Positions 11,015-23,443 of a DNA stretch of 64,000 nt are shown piece after piece. Origin of the DNA: Roridomyces roridus. Its lineage: Eukaryota; Basidiomycota; Agaricomycetes; Agaricales; Mycenaceae. The first letter of the stretch is position 1, and the number at the start of each line of letters is the position of its first letter. A program made the translations under genes and the position numbers. Under the pieces are notes generated by a model. That model had not been told where the DNA came from. It saw nothing but the letters and a program-made list of their open reading frames with translations, and ran no database searches. The stretch lies in assembly GCA_029378245.1 (NCBI GenBank), contig JARKIF010000015.1, positions 1,302,001 through 1,366,000 of the forward strand, given 5' to 3'.

Positions 11015-11452
11015 TTAATGCTGGCTGGCCAGATCCCATCCAAGCTGCCTGAGTCGCCCAGTCGTCTCCGTGAAGTTGAACCCGGGTGCGACGGCTCTGC
11101 CTAATTCCTTCCTGTAGCTGAAAAAATTCGCATCTGGAAGAAAAGTGGAGGGAGAAAGGGAAATGCCAGCGTCAAGTTCCACAAGGGAGCTCTTTGCGGC
11201 CTGCGCCGGGTTCCAAGGTCGAATTCCTTTGCAACGCCCACCGTGCAAACGGTCCCTGTGCGCAGGAAAAATGCGAACCAGGTCGCAGGTGCGGCACCGG
11301 ATGACTGCGGTAGACACCACTGTCCAGACATCGAAGGGAACGCCGAGCCTGGAGCTCCATTCCAACAGTGCAGCACCCACCGGCGTGCGCAAGGACTCGA
11401 CAATGTCGAACCGTTGGTTCTTGTAGAAAGTACGGAGCGGGAAGTCGGCCAT
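11015..11452 (-). CDS. Hypothetical protein (possible 5' part of the MYND gene)
   Basis: Starts at a real ATG at 11452 (MADFPLRTFYKNQRFDIVES) and is open for 145 codons to 11015. It has a C-x2-C at about residue 50 (IRCRTCDLVR). No domain is certain. It is on the same strand and upstream of the exon at 10596, so it may be the first exon of the same gene, or a separate gene; 10600..11014 has no clear coding sequence. Element B begins 135 bp upstream of its start codon, probably in its promoter. Confidence 0.45.
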   Translation of the reverse strand: MADFPLRTFYKNQRFDIVESLRTPVGAALLEWSSRLGVPFDVWTVVSTAVIRCRTCDLVRIFPAHRDRLHGGRCKGIRPWNPAQAAKSSLVELDAGISLSPSTFLPDANFFSYRKELGRAVAPGFNFTETTGRLRQLGWDLASQH

Positions 11453-12099
11453 GGTGGCAGTTGGCTCCTCGACTGCAGTAATGTGAATAAGCGGATAATG
11501 AGAGTTGAAGAGATAAACGTACCCTGTTTGAGATCCGGATGGTTGGTGCAGACGGATGGAGAAGTGTGTGGGACAACCACAGCTGGTACAGTAAATGTTT
11601 TGCAAAAAACCACACTATGTAATAGACAGCTATTTTGCAAAGTGTCCAACTAGTTGGCGTACAGCCACCGGAGAGCCTATATATGGCATATATGGCTCGG
11701 GAATCACTGCAGGTATCAGGCCTTCACTGGATTTCTGATATAGATAATCAACCATCAATCCCAACTGCAACCCATCAGAATGCACACATCCGGCATACAT
11801 GGCACCATCATTGCATCAAAAAAATCAAAGTTATAGAGCTGATTCATGGCTACAGGAGCTGTCAATATATGTTTTAGCTCAAAATGCTTGGTTGGCCTGA
11901 AAAATGCAAAATACTTTTTCAAACCAGAGTCTTTTCAACTAGGTTCCAATATAAAGTGTCTCAAAAGTATATTGAAGTCATCTGCCAATCATATGCTCAC
12001 ATTTGCTGGGAGGAGACGGTGTTTTGAATGGACTGAGTTATTATAAGGGAAGATTCCAGTTGAGCCCATGGATACAATCCTCCCCACACATGTCATATC

Positions 12100-12190
12100 A
12101 TAGTCTGCTTTGTCTACTTGTATAGTGCTCTTTCTATTTGATTTCCCATTTGCTGGAGCTCCCGGGTTCAATCCTCCTCCCTCTCTTTTT
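12100..12190 (+). ncRNA. tRNA-like module, left arm of element B
   Basis: Degenerate A box (TTTGTCTACTTGTATAGTG), B box GGGTTCAATCCTCC at 12164..12177 and an oligo-T run (CTCTTTTTTT) just after. Same relative position as in A. Confidence 0.55.
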
Positions 12191-14043
12191 TTCTGTTCTT
12201 TTTATTGGATATGAGCCCAAACCATCTCTCAACTACACAGATTTGAGTTGAAAGCTAAAATTCTCACCCACACTGACTGCTATTGAAGTTTGATCTGAGT
12301 TTGATGGGCAATTCTGAATGTAGCCACTACGCTTTTGTCCCAAAGAGGAAATTTTCGACTTTGTGCCCTTCCCGCGCTTTCCGTGTTGTTGTGTGGGAGA
12401 ATTTGCACCAGAGGATCCTTCCTCTATTGCATTTATGCATGCTTGAAGACATCTGAGTATCCAATGTCATTGTTTCAGGGCTCTAATTGCTGAAATAGAC
12501 TGTGGTTGGCTGATCTGTTGATATGACTTGCACTTTAGCTCTCCAATCACCACTTAATACCTCCAATGACTAGTGCCATGAGTAACCATGAGCCCTAACT
12601 AATTTTGCTAGGATACACATGCTCTCAAGGTGCCCTGTGGATGATTCAGTGAGAATGTTGATCTCAATGATAACCCTGATAGAATCCACAGAACTTCTGA
12701 TCCTACTGTTTCTCAAGTGCAGTAAATGTCACACTACCATTTTTGAGTAGCCTTGAACTGGACAGTATCCCACAGACAGGGATACTGTGTGAGGTTGGCT
12801 GGGGAAGACATTGCATCTGCCCTGGGATCTTCCAGGTCATTCCCATGGCTCAGGACGTATTCTGAACTTCCCAGGTACGATCTGGAGCCAAAGATCACCA
12901 GTTAATGCAGTGATAAACATGAGTTTCATGGACATACATTTCTAGATCAATTGATTGAATGAGCACCAAGGAGACCATTCAGACCGGATTGGAGACTGAA
13001 AACGGGCACAGTGAACATACAGGATCCTGAAGATGCTTTGGTTTATCAGATTTGGTCAAGAATTGACAGAGTTCTGTTCAAGTGGTCTCCGAGCAAATGG
13101 CCAAAATCTTACCCTACAACCCGAACACCCCATGACCCATTCAGATGCAACCTGTGCATTTTCCACTTCCAATGTATGTCTTGACCAGAAATATCATACT
13201 CCACCCAGGTTTGAGCACCTAATTTGAGCTCCATAACCTTCCAGAGGGTGAATTTGTGGCATCAGTGCAAAATGATGTTGGTTGTAATTCATGCTACACC
13301 TCACTGAATCTTTGGTTTCTTGAGTCAAACAGGTGATCTAAGTCTATTGAATGCCTAATAGGCCATGGGACTGGTCACAGCAACTGCACAGGAGGAAATG
13401 TATGGCAGACTTCATTTTACCCAAATTGTGTAAGTATCCCTATGGCATGAGAAAGCACCATGAAGCTGACATCAAATTCGAGGTTGGGGAGCTTCTGGGT
13501 AGCCCACAGCCTGTGGGATCAGACAGGATAGTCACTCTATCAGCACATACCACAGCATCACCAGCTGGGTTGAGGCACCAGCTATGCCTCCACATCATTT
13601 TTGGTGCTTGGTATTGACACATAAAATTCATTGAAACATCTGTAGAAGCACCATGGAGAAGGCTCTCAAGGCTTGACCAACAATAGCAGATACTGTATTG
13701 GGTGGAAAAATGTGATCACTATACAACCCATACAGCCTCTTGGTTACCCTTTGTAGGGCTCCAATGGAAGCCAAAGGATGTAAGATGGTTGAAACTTCAA
13801 TGCCTGGGCAGAATTCAGCCCAATGAGTAAAGAGTCTTCTCAAATGCACTCCAAACTGCCAAAACTTCCTTTTTGGGAAGAAAGCGTTGTGGCTCCGGAT
13901 TGACAGCTGCCAATCAGTGGTTGGATTCAACCTGGATTCAACTATTTCCTGTGATTGTAACACATTGCAGACTTTGGAGTTATAATGATGCATGTTGTGA
14001 AAGTATGGCAGCAATTAAAAAAGGACAGGAAAACAAGGCAGAA

Positions 14044-14130
14044 AAAAAAGACATATCCGGGGTTTGAACCCAGAGCAAAAAGACACATGAGTGAAAGATT
14101 AAGGGAGGGTGTTACATATAGACTACGCAA
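14044..14130 (-). ncRNA. tRNA-like module, right arm of element B
   Basis: On the minus strand: TAGTCTATATGTAACACC as A box, then a T-arm with stem CTGGG/CCCGG (one G-T pair) around TTCAAAC, followed by a run of eight T. Faces inward. Confidence 0.65.
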
Positions 14131-15149
14131 GCATACAAGTAGGTTCTTGTCTGTGTATATCTACCTGGTGAGCTGCTCTCAAATCACAATGTTGATTGTC
14201 ATTATGATGCTGATTTTTGGGCGGTATTTTGAATCTCACAGACCAACCACATATTCTCAGGCACAACTTTATTGGGATCTTCAGTAGCTCGGAGGGAGGG
14301 CTACAACTTTGATCTCATCATCATTTTTTGATGGCCGCTCCAATGCCAGGCCAATATGATCACCAATTGATACTGCACCGGTCCTGCGCTGATGGCCTGC
14401 ATGCCACAATTGATGCCATCAGCCATGCCATCACCTCTGTGCACGATTGATCTGGCAACATGAGAAATGATGAACTGGGTGATCCGAGTGCCAGCCGGGC
14501 CAGAGATATCGGATTGAAGACCTGATTGAGATAGATAATATTTAGCACCTGTAAAGACCACATAAGTAGGCTAGTTAGCCCTGTACCTAGGGGGGGTAGT
14601 ACAGGGCTAATTAGCCCTGGCTCGTGCTTCTACACCAGGCTTCTACACATGCTTCTACAACTCTAGAAATGCCTGCAAGTCTTATGCTCCTACTGCCTTG
14701 GAGAAAATAAGACAAGTCCCTGTCGGCAAACTCGGCATCTAGCTGGGTATCATCAATTTTTGATGGAGGGGTAAATTAGTGATATCTCTGCCAAATTTGA
14801 AGCACAATAATGGCGGAAATCATGATTGGGCTTCAGCCACTGATCAGATCTCATCAAAATGATTGATGGCATCAAAACACAGAAGCTGTAGAGGATGGCA
14901 TAGGTGGCCACATATCAGCACATTTATGGCTGTTGATCACATTACATCAATGATTGATCCCATCAGCCAAAATGCAAAGTTGCAGTCTCAAGAGCTACAG
15001 GGGTTGCCGGTAGACTTGTACCTAGAAGTGCTCCCATCACCCATAGAATGGACAACATTTAATAATCAGTGGCATCTGGAGTCTGGACTGGATTCACAGA
15101 TATGCCCAGGCCAGTGGGACGCAGCTACCCAGCCAGGCGTTGTCTCCAT

Positions 15150-15242
15150 GGTCATTTGGCTCAATGGAATCTTGCTCTTTTGTTATCAACCATATTTTTG
15201 GAGTGGTCAGCAGTTCAAGTCCCATCCCTGCTTTTTTTTTTT
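15150..15242 (+). ncRNA. tRNA-like module, left arm of element C
   Basis: A box TGGCTCAATGG at 15157..15167 matches the Pol III consensus; B-box-like GCAGTTCAAGTCCC at 15211..15224; then twelve or more T. The T-arm is weaker than in A and B. Confidence 0.6.
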
Positions 15243-17109
15243 TTCACTTCACAACTTGTTACACACCTCAACCCATTCCATCTATCACCCTGGCCCCATT
15301 TGAGTGCAAAAATAAGTCTAGTTGTTCATCTGGATCCACCTATGCAGCTGATCAGACCCTTTTGAAGCCGAGTCCTATTTGGGACCACTACTCCAAGTGG
15401 CCCAAAAAGGAAGTTTTGCCCAATGCACCTACTCCATGCAACCCTGTACAGCAGCCAATGTCAGGAGAGGCTCTATGGGTGTATTAATGTCATTTACAAG
15501 CGCCAAATGCCCATAGGTCAGCAATGCCAGGCTGATACATCAGTGTTTGTTGGGCAGGGGAAGTCCCCGGTATTTCATGGCTATTTGCGATCCATTCTGG
15601 CTGGGAATCATGTGGGCCTGCTCATGCTTTGTCCTTGGTCTCCTTGAAAGCTTGTTACTGGGGTCTATGCCACAATATGGTTGAGAGACACCAGGGTTGA
15701 TTGGAGATCAATTGCTGGTTTGAGGCCCTTTCTCCTTGAGAGGATAATCTGTAAAGGACTTCTAAATTTTGTTTCAGACTTTATAAGCCCGAAATGGTGC
15801 AAATCCGGAGTAGCCTGGGATCAAAACTACTGATTAGAGTGAGTTTTCCTCTGACAGTGATACAGTCCCATTCCTCAGACTCAGGATGTCCCTGGGTTGT
15901 CAGCTTGTCTTATATTGCTCAGGTATCCCAGACAGCCATTCCTACCATACAAGATCACACTTTGAGTCCTGTACATTCCTTGAATAAAGGAGATCAACCT
16001 GAGAGTGATCAATGAATTACAGGTCAAGGGGTTGGTCAAACGGGCTGATGGTGGGCTCTAATGAACTCTCCGATCTCAGAGGATTCAGAATATATATAGT
16101 TTCACATGGGTTGCCTCATTGGCTGTTGAGTTATGAGCATTTGTATGATGAACACTCCACTTTGAGTGGTGTGCATATATGCTACTCAACTTGCTCTCGG
16201 GCCCAACCAGTGCACCTGCAAATCTCAACCAGCCTGGGACAATGAATACATATTCTGGACCAGTTTTTCAAGGGGAATCCATTTTTCATATCCCCAGAAG
16301 CTGAAACTCCACCTGGGAGCCAGTATCAAGGGAATGATCCAAATTTGATCACATACATATCTCAGCTTCCTGCTGTATTCTTAGTAGGTATCCTGGCCTC
16401 TAACTGAACTTTGAGTTCCAGGATGCTCTCTTACCCTGTTTGTATCATCACCCTGCCTAGAGATAATGTAGTATACCACAAACATGAAAATGGAGGATGT
16501 TCAGGTTAAACATGCTCTTGGTCTTGTAGGTAACATTCTTAACCTATTCAGAAGTATTGAGATGGTTCTAATATAACTTCTGGACAAAGAGATCAAGGCC
16601 TGTCCCCTACTACTGGCCTCATACACCAGCATCAGCTTGAAGATCATGGCCTCTGAAATGGCCTCAGTATCACTCTCAGGCAAGAACTAGTGTATCAATA
16701 AGCAGTGTCTATACTCCCCCTACTCATTTGAAGTGACAAGGGGCATTTGGGAAATCAAATTCAACATGATATCATCCTCTCCAAAAAAATCAGTTTGTGT
16801 GGCTGTTATAGGCAGGGTAAGGTATCCCTCTGGCTCCAAAAGCATCCTATATCATGAGTAACATCTCAAGGCAGATGCCCAGCACTTTAGTTCATACACA
16901 ATCCCACCAGTGTACAGGATACCAGTGAAAAACCACAAAATTTCCTTTCTGGGACTTGGGAGTAGTGGCCAAATTGGGAATGTCACTGAAATCAGACTGT
17001 ATTCTGGAGGTTTCTGGGCAAGGGTACCAACCAGAAGTGTTGTATCTCATAAAAGCACATTCACAACAAGGGTTGAAGCATCATTTGGGTGTGGATTGGG
17101 TGAGGGACA

Positions 17110-17200
17110 AAAGAAATTGCCTAGAGGGAGGATTGATCTTGAGACCTTGAGCAAAAGGAACAATAGAAGAAGCAACAGAGTAACAAGTAGACTATGCAGG
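17110..17200 (-). ncRNA. tRNA-like module, right arm of element C (degenerate)
   Basis: On the minus strand: TAGTCTACTTGTTACTC as A box and AGATCAATCCTCC as a decayed B box, followed by TTTCTTTT. Position mirrors the left module. Confidence 0.5.
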
Positions 17201-17863
17201 GAATGATGGTGGTGGGTTAGGAGCATTGATCACCGATGAGGGACCCAGCACTCACACCTTGCTTATCAGTGATTCTTCAATGTTCTCCATTCTGTGGGTG
17301 ATGGGAGCACTTCTAGGTACAAGTCTACCGGCAACCCCTGTAGCTCTTGAGACTGCAACTTTGCATTTTGGCTGATGGGATCAATCATTGATGTAATGTG
17401 ATCAACAGCCATAAATGTGCTGATATGTGGCCACCTATGCCATCCTCTACAGCTTCTGTGTTTTGATGCCATCAATCATTTTGATGAGATCTGATCAGTG
17501 GCTGAAGCCCAATCATGATTTCCGCCATTATTGTGCTTCAAATTTGGCAGAGATATCACTAATTTACCCCTCCATCAAAAATTGATGATACCCAGCTAGA
17601 TGCCGAGTTTGCCGACAGGGACTTGTCTTATTTTCTCCAAGGCAGTAGGAGCATAAGACTTGCAGGCATTTCTAGAGTTGTAGAAGCATGTGTAGAAGCC
17701 TGGTGTAGAAGCACGAGCCAGGGCTAATTAGCCCTGTACTACCCCCCCTAGGTACAGGGCTAACTAGCCTACTTATGCGGTCTTTACAGGTGATATTTAG
17801 TTGGACATTTTGCAAAAGACCTGTCCATTACATAGTATGGTCTTTTGCAAAAGACCTACTGTA

Positions 17864-18826
17864 TCTAGTGACAACCAAGCGTGCTCTTGAAAGATCATGC
17901 GGTCGTGGAGCAGAGATCTCGGATAATTCGACCCTGAAGCTGGTCGAAGAGTTGGGAATGCTGGAACGTGCGGGGAGGGTAGAGAACGGCGTGGGTCAGG
18001 GCTCAGCTGGGCTTCGACCATGAGCTGGGAGAGGGCGCTTGACGAGCTCGACTGGGAGCTGCGACGACGAGCTGGCGACCATGGTGGATTCGTCTTCATC
18101 ATCGTCTTCATCGTTGTCATCTACATTGATCGAGATAAAATAGAGGAAACGTGCAAAGGTGCTTACTCTTGAAACGACGCTTGTCTTCCCAGGTCGTAAG
18201 GTATCTGGGTGAGTGGAGAGCGGGAATGATTACTAGAAAGGAAAGGTCAATTTTCCGAGCTCGAGATTGGGGACAATGGACGACATACTCAAAAACTCGC
18301 AGTGGTGGTCCTTCGCCTCAAAGAAGTCATGCTTCACCCCGTCAACAAAGCCCCGAGTCGAATTTTGAGGGGGGTTGGATGGTTTGCTGTTGGAATTGAC
18401 ACGCGGGCAGTAGACCTCCAGTTGTTTCTCCTTGGGAAGCCTCAGTGTGTAGCAAGGAAGGCCACGGCGGGACTTACCTGGGTTCTCAATCCATCGTTTG
18501 AGGAACTTGTGGTCCCAAGATATGAGTCGCCCCTCGCCAACGTTCAGACGTTGATACTCAAGCTTGACCTCGAGAGCCAGAGGCGCTGTGGCTGGTGAGG
18601 GACGGTTATGGCTGGTAACGCCGGTAGCTCATGGGGACTTGACTCAACCCAAGCCTACCCCATCCTTAAAGTCTGCACATATTCGAACAAGACCTGTGGT
18701 TTGCTTGACAACGGCGGAGGGAACATTGCCAGCGTCTTCGTGGCTTATCTTGACTGGCATCTCAACTTCTTCGGCTCCTGCTGTCCATCAAACCAATCAA
18801 CCTACTTCCCTACTTCCCTTTTCATT
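17864..18826. other. Region with no supported gene
   Basis: About 960 bp between element B and the F-box gene. Only short frames on both strands; the last part before 18827 is presumably the F-box promoter. Confidence 0.4.
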
Positions 18827-20425
18827 ATGCATCGCTGCTTCAATTTGCCAGAACTTGTTACACTCGTCGCCCAGAACGTTGACTTGGCGGACCTGTGCAG
18901 CCTTGCACGATCCTGTCGAGATATCAGCCCCTGTGCTCTGGATGAACTTTGGAAACACCAAGAAAGCCTCGTTCCATTACTCAAATGTCTTCCTGCGGAC
19001 GCTTGGCATGAAAGCGGGGGCTCCTTTGTATGTCTAACCTTTTTACACTGGATCTGTCTTGAACGCTTGTTCTCAGGACATCTCTCGTCCACTTTATAAA
19101 GAAGACTGGGACAGATTGATCCCTTACTGCCGCCGCATAAGGTCTCTGGACGACCGCTTGTTGCGCACAAAGTTCGAAAGTCTGTACGGTATCACACAGA
19201 CCGTTCAGAACAGTGTCAATGGCATGCCGGGCCAAAGTTCATGCAGCTGCATTACTACACAAGCTATTCAGAGCGTTGTCATGACCTCTCCGGAAATGCC
19301 AGTTTTGGGGAACGTCAACACGGTCCATGCATACACGTCGTCACCCTGGTTCCCCTACATCGCCTTGTTCCTTGGCTCTAACATGGCAACTTTCCACGTT
19401 ACGACCGACGGGCAACGACTTAATCTTTCTGCGTTGAGTCGCTTATCACAATGGGCTAATCTCAAAACACTCCACGTACGCGGCGGGAGTGCCGAATGGA
19501 CGGGGATCATATCACCATACCTTAAAGCAGCAACTTTCCAGTCGTTACGCAAGTTGTCCATCGAAGACTTGCACGACGGTGGATGGGAAGCGGTGGCAAG
19601 ACTCCCTCACCTGCTTTGTTTGGAGGTCGGCGACCCTCGTCGTCTATCCTATGGCCAAGCAGTTCGTATTCGGGATGAAATGGTTTCACCCATTTACAAA
19701 GGCTGTCCATGCAGGTCAGGTGGATCGGTACAGGCGTCACATTCCTGGAGTCCGTTACGCATGCACCTCTCACCAACATTACCGTTCACGTCAGGGAATC
19801 AACCTATGATCATTTCCGATTATGTGTGTTGACTGTTGTGCGGCATACGGTGGCTACTCATGTCAACATCTCTATGAAATGTTGGCCCGATTCAGTGCCA
19901 GTGATGAACACAGCTAGCGACTTGCGGCCGTTGCTTGACCTGGTGCACCTTGCATCCTTGACGCTTTCTTCACCACATGGCATCACCTTTGATGATGCCT
20001 TTGCGGAGGAGATGTGCTTGGCATGGCCGAAGATCCAGAAATTGTCATTTGGTCCCTGGAACGACGGTTTCCGTCAGAATGACGTTCCATCCATGCCCAC
20101 AGCGACTGCCTTGATGCACTTCAGCAAACACTGCGCTCTGCTGCATACTTTGGATTGCATCGTCGACATCTCCGGTTTGTCTGGAGATGCAGAATCCCCT
20201 CGCGGAATCCGCCAAAGCATGTTGTCTTCGATCAACATACGTTCGACGGTTGTGAAGCATCCCTTCGGGTTTGCAAAATTGCTTTCATCCCTGTTCCCAA
20301 ATCTGCAGTCGATACTTTCAGTTTCAACCGATTCAACATCATCTGTTGACGACACGCTGACGGTACTAGTTAGGCAGCTGGCATCTGTTCGAAAGGACGA
20401 GCGTGCCAATGCTTTGCATAACTAG
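18827..20425 (+). CDS. F-box/LRR-like protein (probably frame-shifted)
   Basis: ATG at 18827. Exon 1 18827..19027, intron 19028..19076 (GTATGT ... CTCAG), exon 2 from 19077. The N terminus (FNLPELVTLVAQNVDLADLC) is a degenerate F-box, followed by repeated leucine-rich stretches of the agaric F-box family; such proteins act as substrate receptors of SCF ubiquitin ligases. Near 19678 the frame changes: the upstream frame reads AVRIRDEM, and the frame used downstream to the stop at 20425 starts NGFTHLQRLSMQ. No ordinary intron fits, but one extra A in the GATGAAATGG run would join them. So it is either a recent pseudogene or a base-call error. Confidence 0.7.
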
Positions 20426-21601
20426 CTCTGTGAAATACAAGCTCTTTCTCTCCCCTCGCTCCTCCTCATTGCGTGCCCAACTTGGGACGTTTTTACTGTA
20501 CAGCGACCCGACTAAATCAAAGACCAAAAAGACTTATCAGACATCAGAGTTCTTAGGTCTTCAGACACCGCAAAGACCTGTCCTGGTCTTTGAGGACTTT
20601 TCCAAGTCCTAACTGAACACTGGAAAGTCGTCTTGAGACTCATAAAGACCAAAAAGAGTACAATTGAAGAGTGGTGAAACTGCATTGGATTCACATACAA
20701 CTACTGCAGATATACATAAGCTATCACGGCAAACGAGGATAAAACCCCGTAGACTGTGGGAGGAGGAAAGGGTAACGGCAACGAGCGCGGAAGAACGGCA
20801 CTTGGACGCTGAGCGCGCGATGATGGAATTGCCAGAAGCAAATGAGTGGGTAGAGCGGAACGGGACATGGGTGGCGGCGTCGAATCGTGGGGACAGAGCT
20901 TTGCCCGGTGACATGGCTTTCAAAACGCGGCGCTGGCAGACAACCGAGAAGTGTGGAACTGCGACGGGGCTTCCGATGAGAGAGGCTTGCGGATAGGCCG
21001 GACGAGAAAGGCTTGCGATGGGGCTTGTCCAGGGCAGAGGAGAGCCTTGGTGCACAGGACTTGACTTGACCAGCGAATGGCGTTGCTTGAGGGCGTCGAA
21101 GAGGGCTGATCTTGGCATGTTCTGGCTGGGTTTGGTCTCGGGTGGAGAGGCGCATAGGCCGCCAAGGAGAGTGCGGGAGGGGAGGGAAGATGGTGGGAGA
21201 GAAGAAGGAGCGGCCAAAGTTTGCCCGAAATCACGCCATCGAGTTAGGCTCGTGAAACCAGTCAGACCGCAGCCGAGGATCAGTCAGCGTTGGCTTTGAT
21301 CGACTATCATCAAAGTTTGGAGCCGCACGTGCTTACTGGTGTCGAGTCTACCATCGAGTCATCTCCCGAACCCCGATCCTCAGTCCAGTGGTCACCCGGC
21401 GCGCCAGCCCCACGCTATCCACGGCCGCCCTGACAGCATCTTCGCACACTCCATTCCCATTTCATCAACAAGCCCGAAGACCTTCGTCAATGAAAGATGT
21501 CCGAAGATAGTCTAGTCTCCTTAACACCCTCGACGCTCCCAAGCTCCACGAAGAGCTCCGAAGACCTTCAAAGCTCAAGTCTCAAAGCCGAAGACCTCTT
21601 T
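20426..21601. other. Intergenic, rich in AAGACC/GAAGACC words
   Basis: No supported gene. 20519..20657 is bounded by the 14-mer AAAGACCAAAAAGA in direct orientation and has several short inverted GGTCTT/AAGACC pairs (for example AAAGACCTGTCCTGGTCTTT at 20571..20590), perhaps a small MITE. 21475..21600 has several CCGAAGACC words, ending exactly where the inverted duplication begins. Confidence 0.45.
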
Positions 21602-23443
21602 CGTTTCGTCTTGGACGGTGCCTTGGCCTTGGGGACCATCGGGGATGAGAGGGACGGCTGGAACCCTTCTACTGCAGGGTTCAGATGCTTGAATGGCCAG
21701 GAAAATAAAGACTCACCAAACGTCACCAGGTGCGCGTTTGACCTTTCCACCGGAGCAGAGTGAGCTGTAGAAGTTTAAGGAGCTTGCATACGCGCCGAAG
21801 CAAAATACCTACGATACTCCCGTCCTCTGAGACTGATGGCACCGAAGAGCTCGTCCAGATCCTCCTCAGCGTCGCGCGACGTCACGGTCGCTACCCCTCC
21901 CGACTTCTTGTTCCCGCCAAACACTTCGCTGTTCCAGTACCTGACCGCGTTCTCGAACAGCAGCTTGTTTTGTGCGGCAAAACGCTCGAGGGTGTACCGG
22001 ATGACATTGTACCGATGCTGCCAGTTGATCCCAGACTTGGAACCGCGCGGAGTAAAGGGTTCTCTGGTACCGGAAGCCGCGCAATAGGTCTCGAAGTCAG
22101 CCTGTTCCCAATTGACCGTCAAAGCCTTGAATACCGTGGATGGGCTATAAAAAACGCACAATATTGATGACATAGGCCATATATGCAATCGAAATTTGGT
22201 CGATCTTCCACAGATCAGCGAGGGTAGAAGCTTGCGGCTTCTTGGGACCTTCAGCGCTGATCCTGATGCTTGCGGGACCATTTAGGAAGCAGCGAGCGAG
22301 CTGATGCCCGTTGAGCGGAGAACTCTCAATGATGCCAGAACACACATACCTTCACAAGCGGCGGGCTCAAAAGGAGTCCATCCACACTGCCGTGAGCCGG
22401 ATCATCGAAGCAAAACGGTGGAACATTGTCGTGAACGATCTTGGCTGCCTCGTCGGAGGTGGACCGGAAGCTCAGCAAATCCTTGAATTGTTGTGGGTCC
22501 AGCGGATTCGTTATATAACCGGACTGAAGAAGGAGGGTCAACCAATGAGTCTTGGCCTTGCCCACATCTTGCGAGCGTTGCCCGGAGACTTGACGCAAGA
22601 ACTGGAACACAGATTCAGCTGAGCCAAAATAACGCCTTGAGCGACTCACGTTTTTGCCGAAAGGCGGGTATTTGCGCAAAAGCCGATGGAATTTTGAAGG
22701 GACATGGTCGTGCAGGGAAGAGATAATGAGATCCGTCATCTCTTGCGACTCGACGACGTCCTCCGCGTGGTAAGAGTTGGAGCGGACAGCTGAAGTCAAG
22801 ATCTCGAGATATGCCTCCTTCGCGACGTATTCGGTGTAACGGGTGCCGAAGTGAGAACGGTTTGGCCATCCATACTTCATAGGGGCGTAGGACTTGGCCA
22901 TTGGCAGCAGATGTTCCCTGTAGCCGTCAACATCTTCCCCGTCAAAGCGCGCTCCCTCGTTGCGGGCGCTCTTCGTGCGCCCTACAACTTTGTCCTTCTC
23001 ATTTTTGCCGACGCTTTTCTTGCTTCCCTTGGTCGGCCGTCGCTGCGTGGCGGCTTCCTCGGGGGCTTTTTTACTGGATTTCTTGGCCGCTCGAGCGGCC
23101 TCTTTAACGGAGCGTTCAGCTTGAAGCTGCTTGGCCTTTAAAAACTGCGAGAACTGCAAGTCAGGCTCCACAAGACGAGGATGTTAGTGTGGAAACTTCC
23201 GCGCACTTGTATCATGTTCGTAATCTCCTCCGGCTTGAAATTTTTTTTCTCTTTGGTGCTGCCCTTCTTTTGCGTCGGTTTCTTGGCCGGAGCGACCGCC
23301 TCCTCGTCGTGCCGTTCCTTGTGGTGCGTCTTCTTTTTGGGCGGAATAGAGAAGACCACCTCCTCCTCCGAGTCGGAAGACGAAGCGGATGACGAAGAGA
23401 CGTCGGGAAATGTCTCTCCACTGAGGTCGCTGCTCATCGACAT
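21602..23443 (-). pseudogene. Gene X, right copy, 3'-truncated
   Basis: Same exons, introns and T6 frameshift as the gene at 1351..4051, but cut in the last exon at 21602, about 290 codons before the stop. After the break the frame reads about ten unrelated residues to a stop at 21568. The lysine-rich C-terminal tail and PPKKK motif are therefore missing. Confidence 0.8.

Larger units (their letters stand above)
14546..17792. mobile_element. Element C: 3.25 kb element with 0.53 kb TIRs, 8-bp target duplication
   Basis: Starts CACCTGTAAAGACC and ends with its reverse complement. The inverted repeats run about 529 bp on each side (14546..15074 and 17264..17792) and are nearly identical, so insertion is recent. 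It is flanked by ATATTTAG on both sides (14538..14545 and 17793..17800), a clean 8-bp target duplication, as made by hAT-type transposases. No transposase frame inside, so probably mobilised in trans. Carries tRNA-like modules near 15157..15240 and 17110..17200 and a weak copy of the inverted box pair. Inserted in the right end of element B. Confidence 0.92.
11587..17863. mobile_element. Element B: TIR element with tRNA-like modules, host of element C
   Basis: Terminal inverted repeats of about 63-66 bp: 11587..11652 (TACAGTAAATGTTTTGCAAA ... GTGTCCAACT) matches the reverse complement of 17801..17863. Its right end is separated from its body by element C (14546..17792), which sits in a duplicated ATATTTAG. 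Without C and one copy of the duplication, B is about 3.0 kb. It has tRNA-like modules at 12100..12190 (+) and 14044..14130 (-), the two conserved boxes, and about 70% visible similarity to A across the interior. No transposase frame. I could not find a target duplication for B itself. Confidence 0.8.

Noticed and set aside
15225..15245. Poly-T tract as a retrotransposon tail
   Set aside because: It follows a B box and lies inside a DNA element with TIRs and a target duplication; no reverse transcriptase or LINE-type sequence is near.
20609..21217. 202-codon minus-strand frame
   Set aside because: Ser/Pro-rich low-complexity translation with overlapping frames of the same kind; no domain and no paralogue here.
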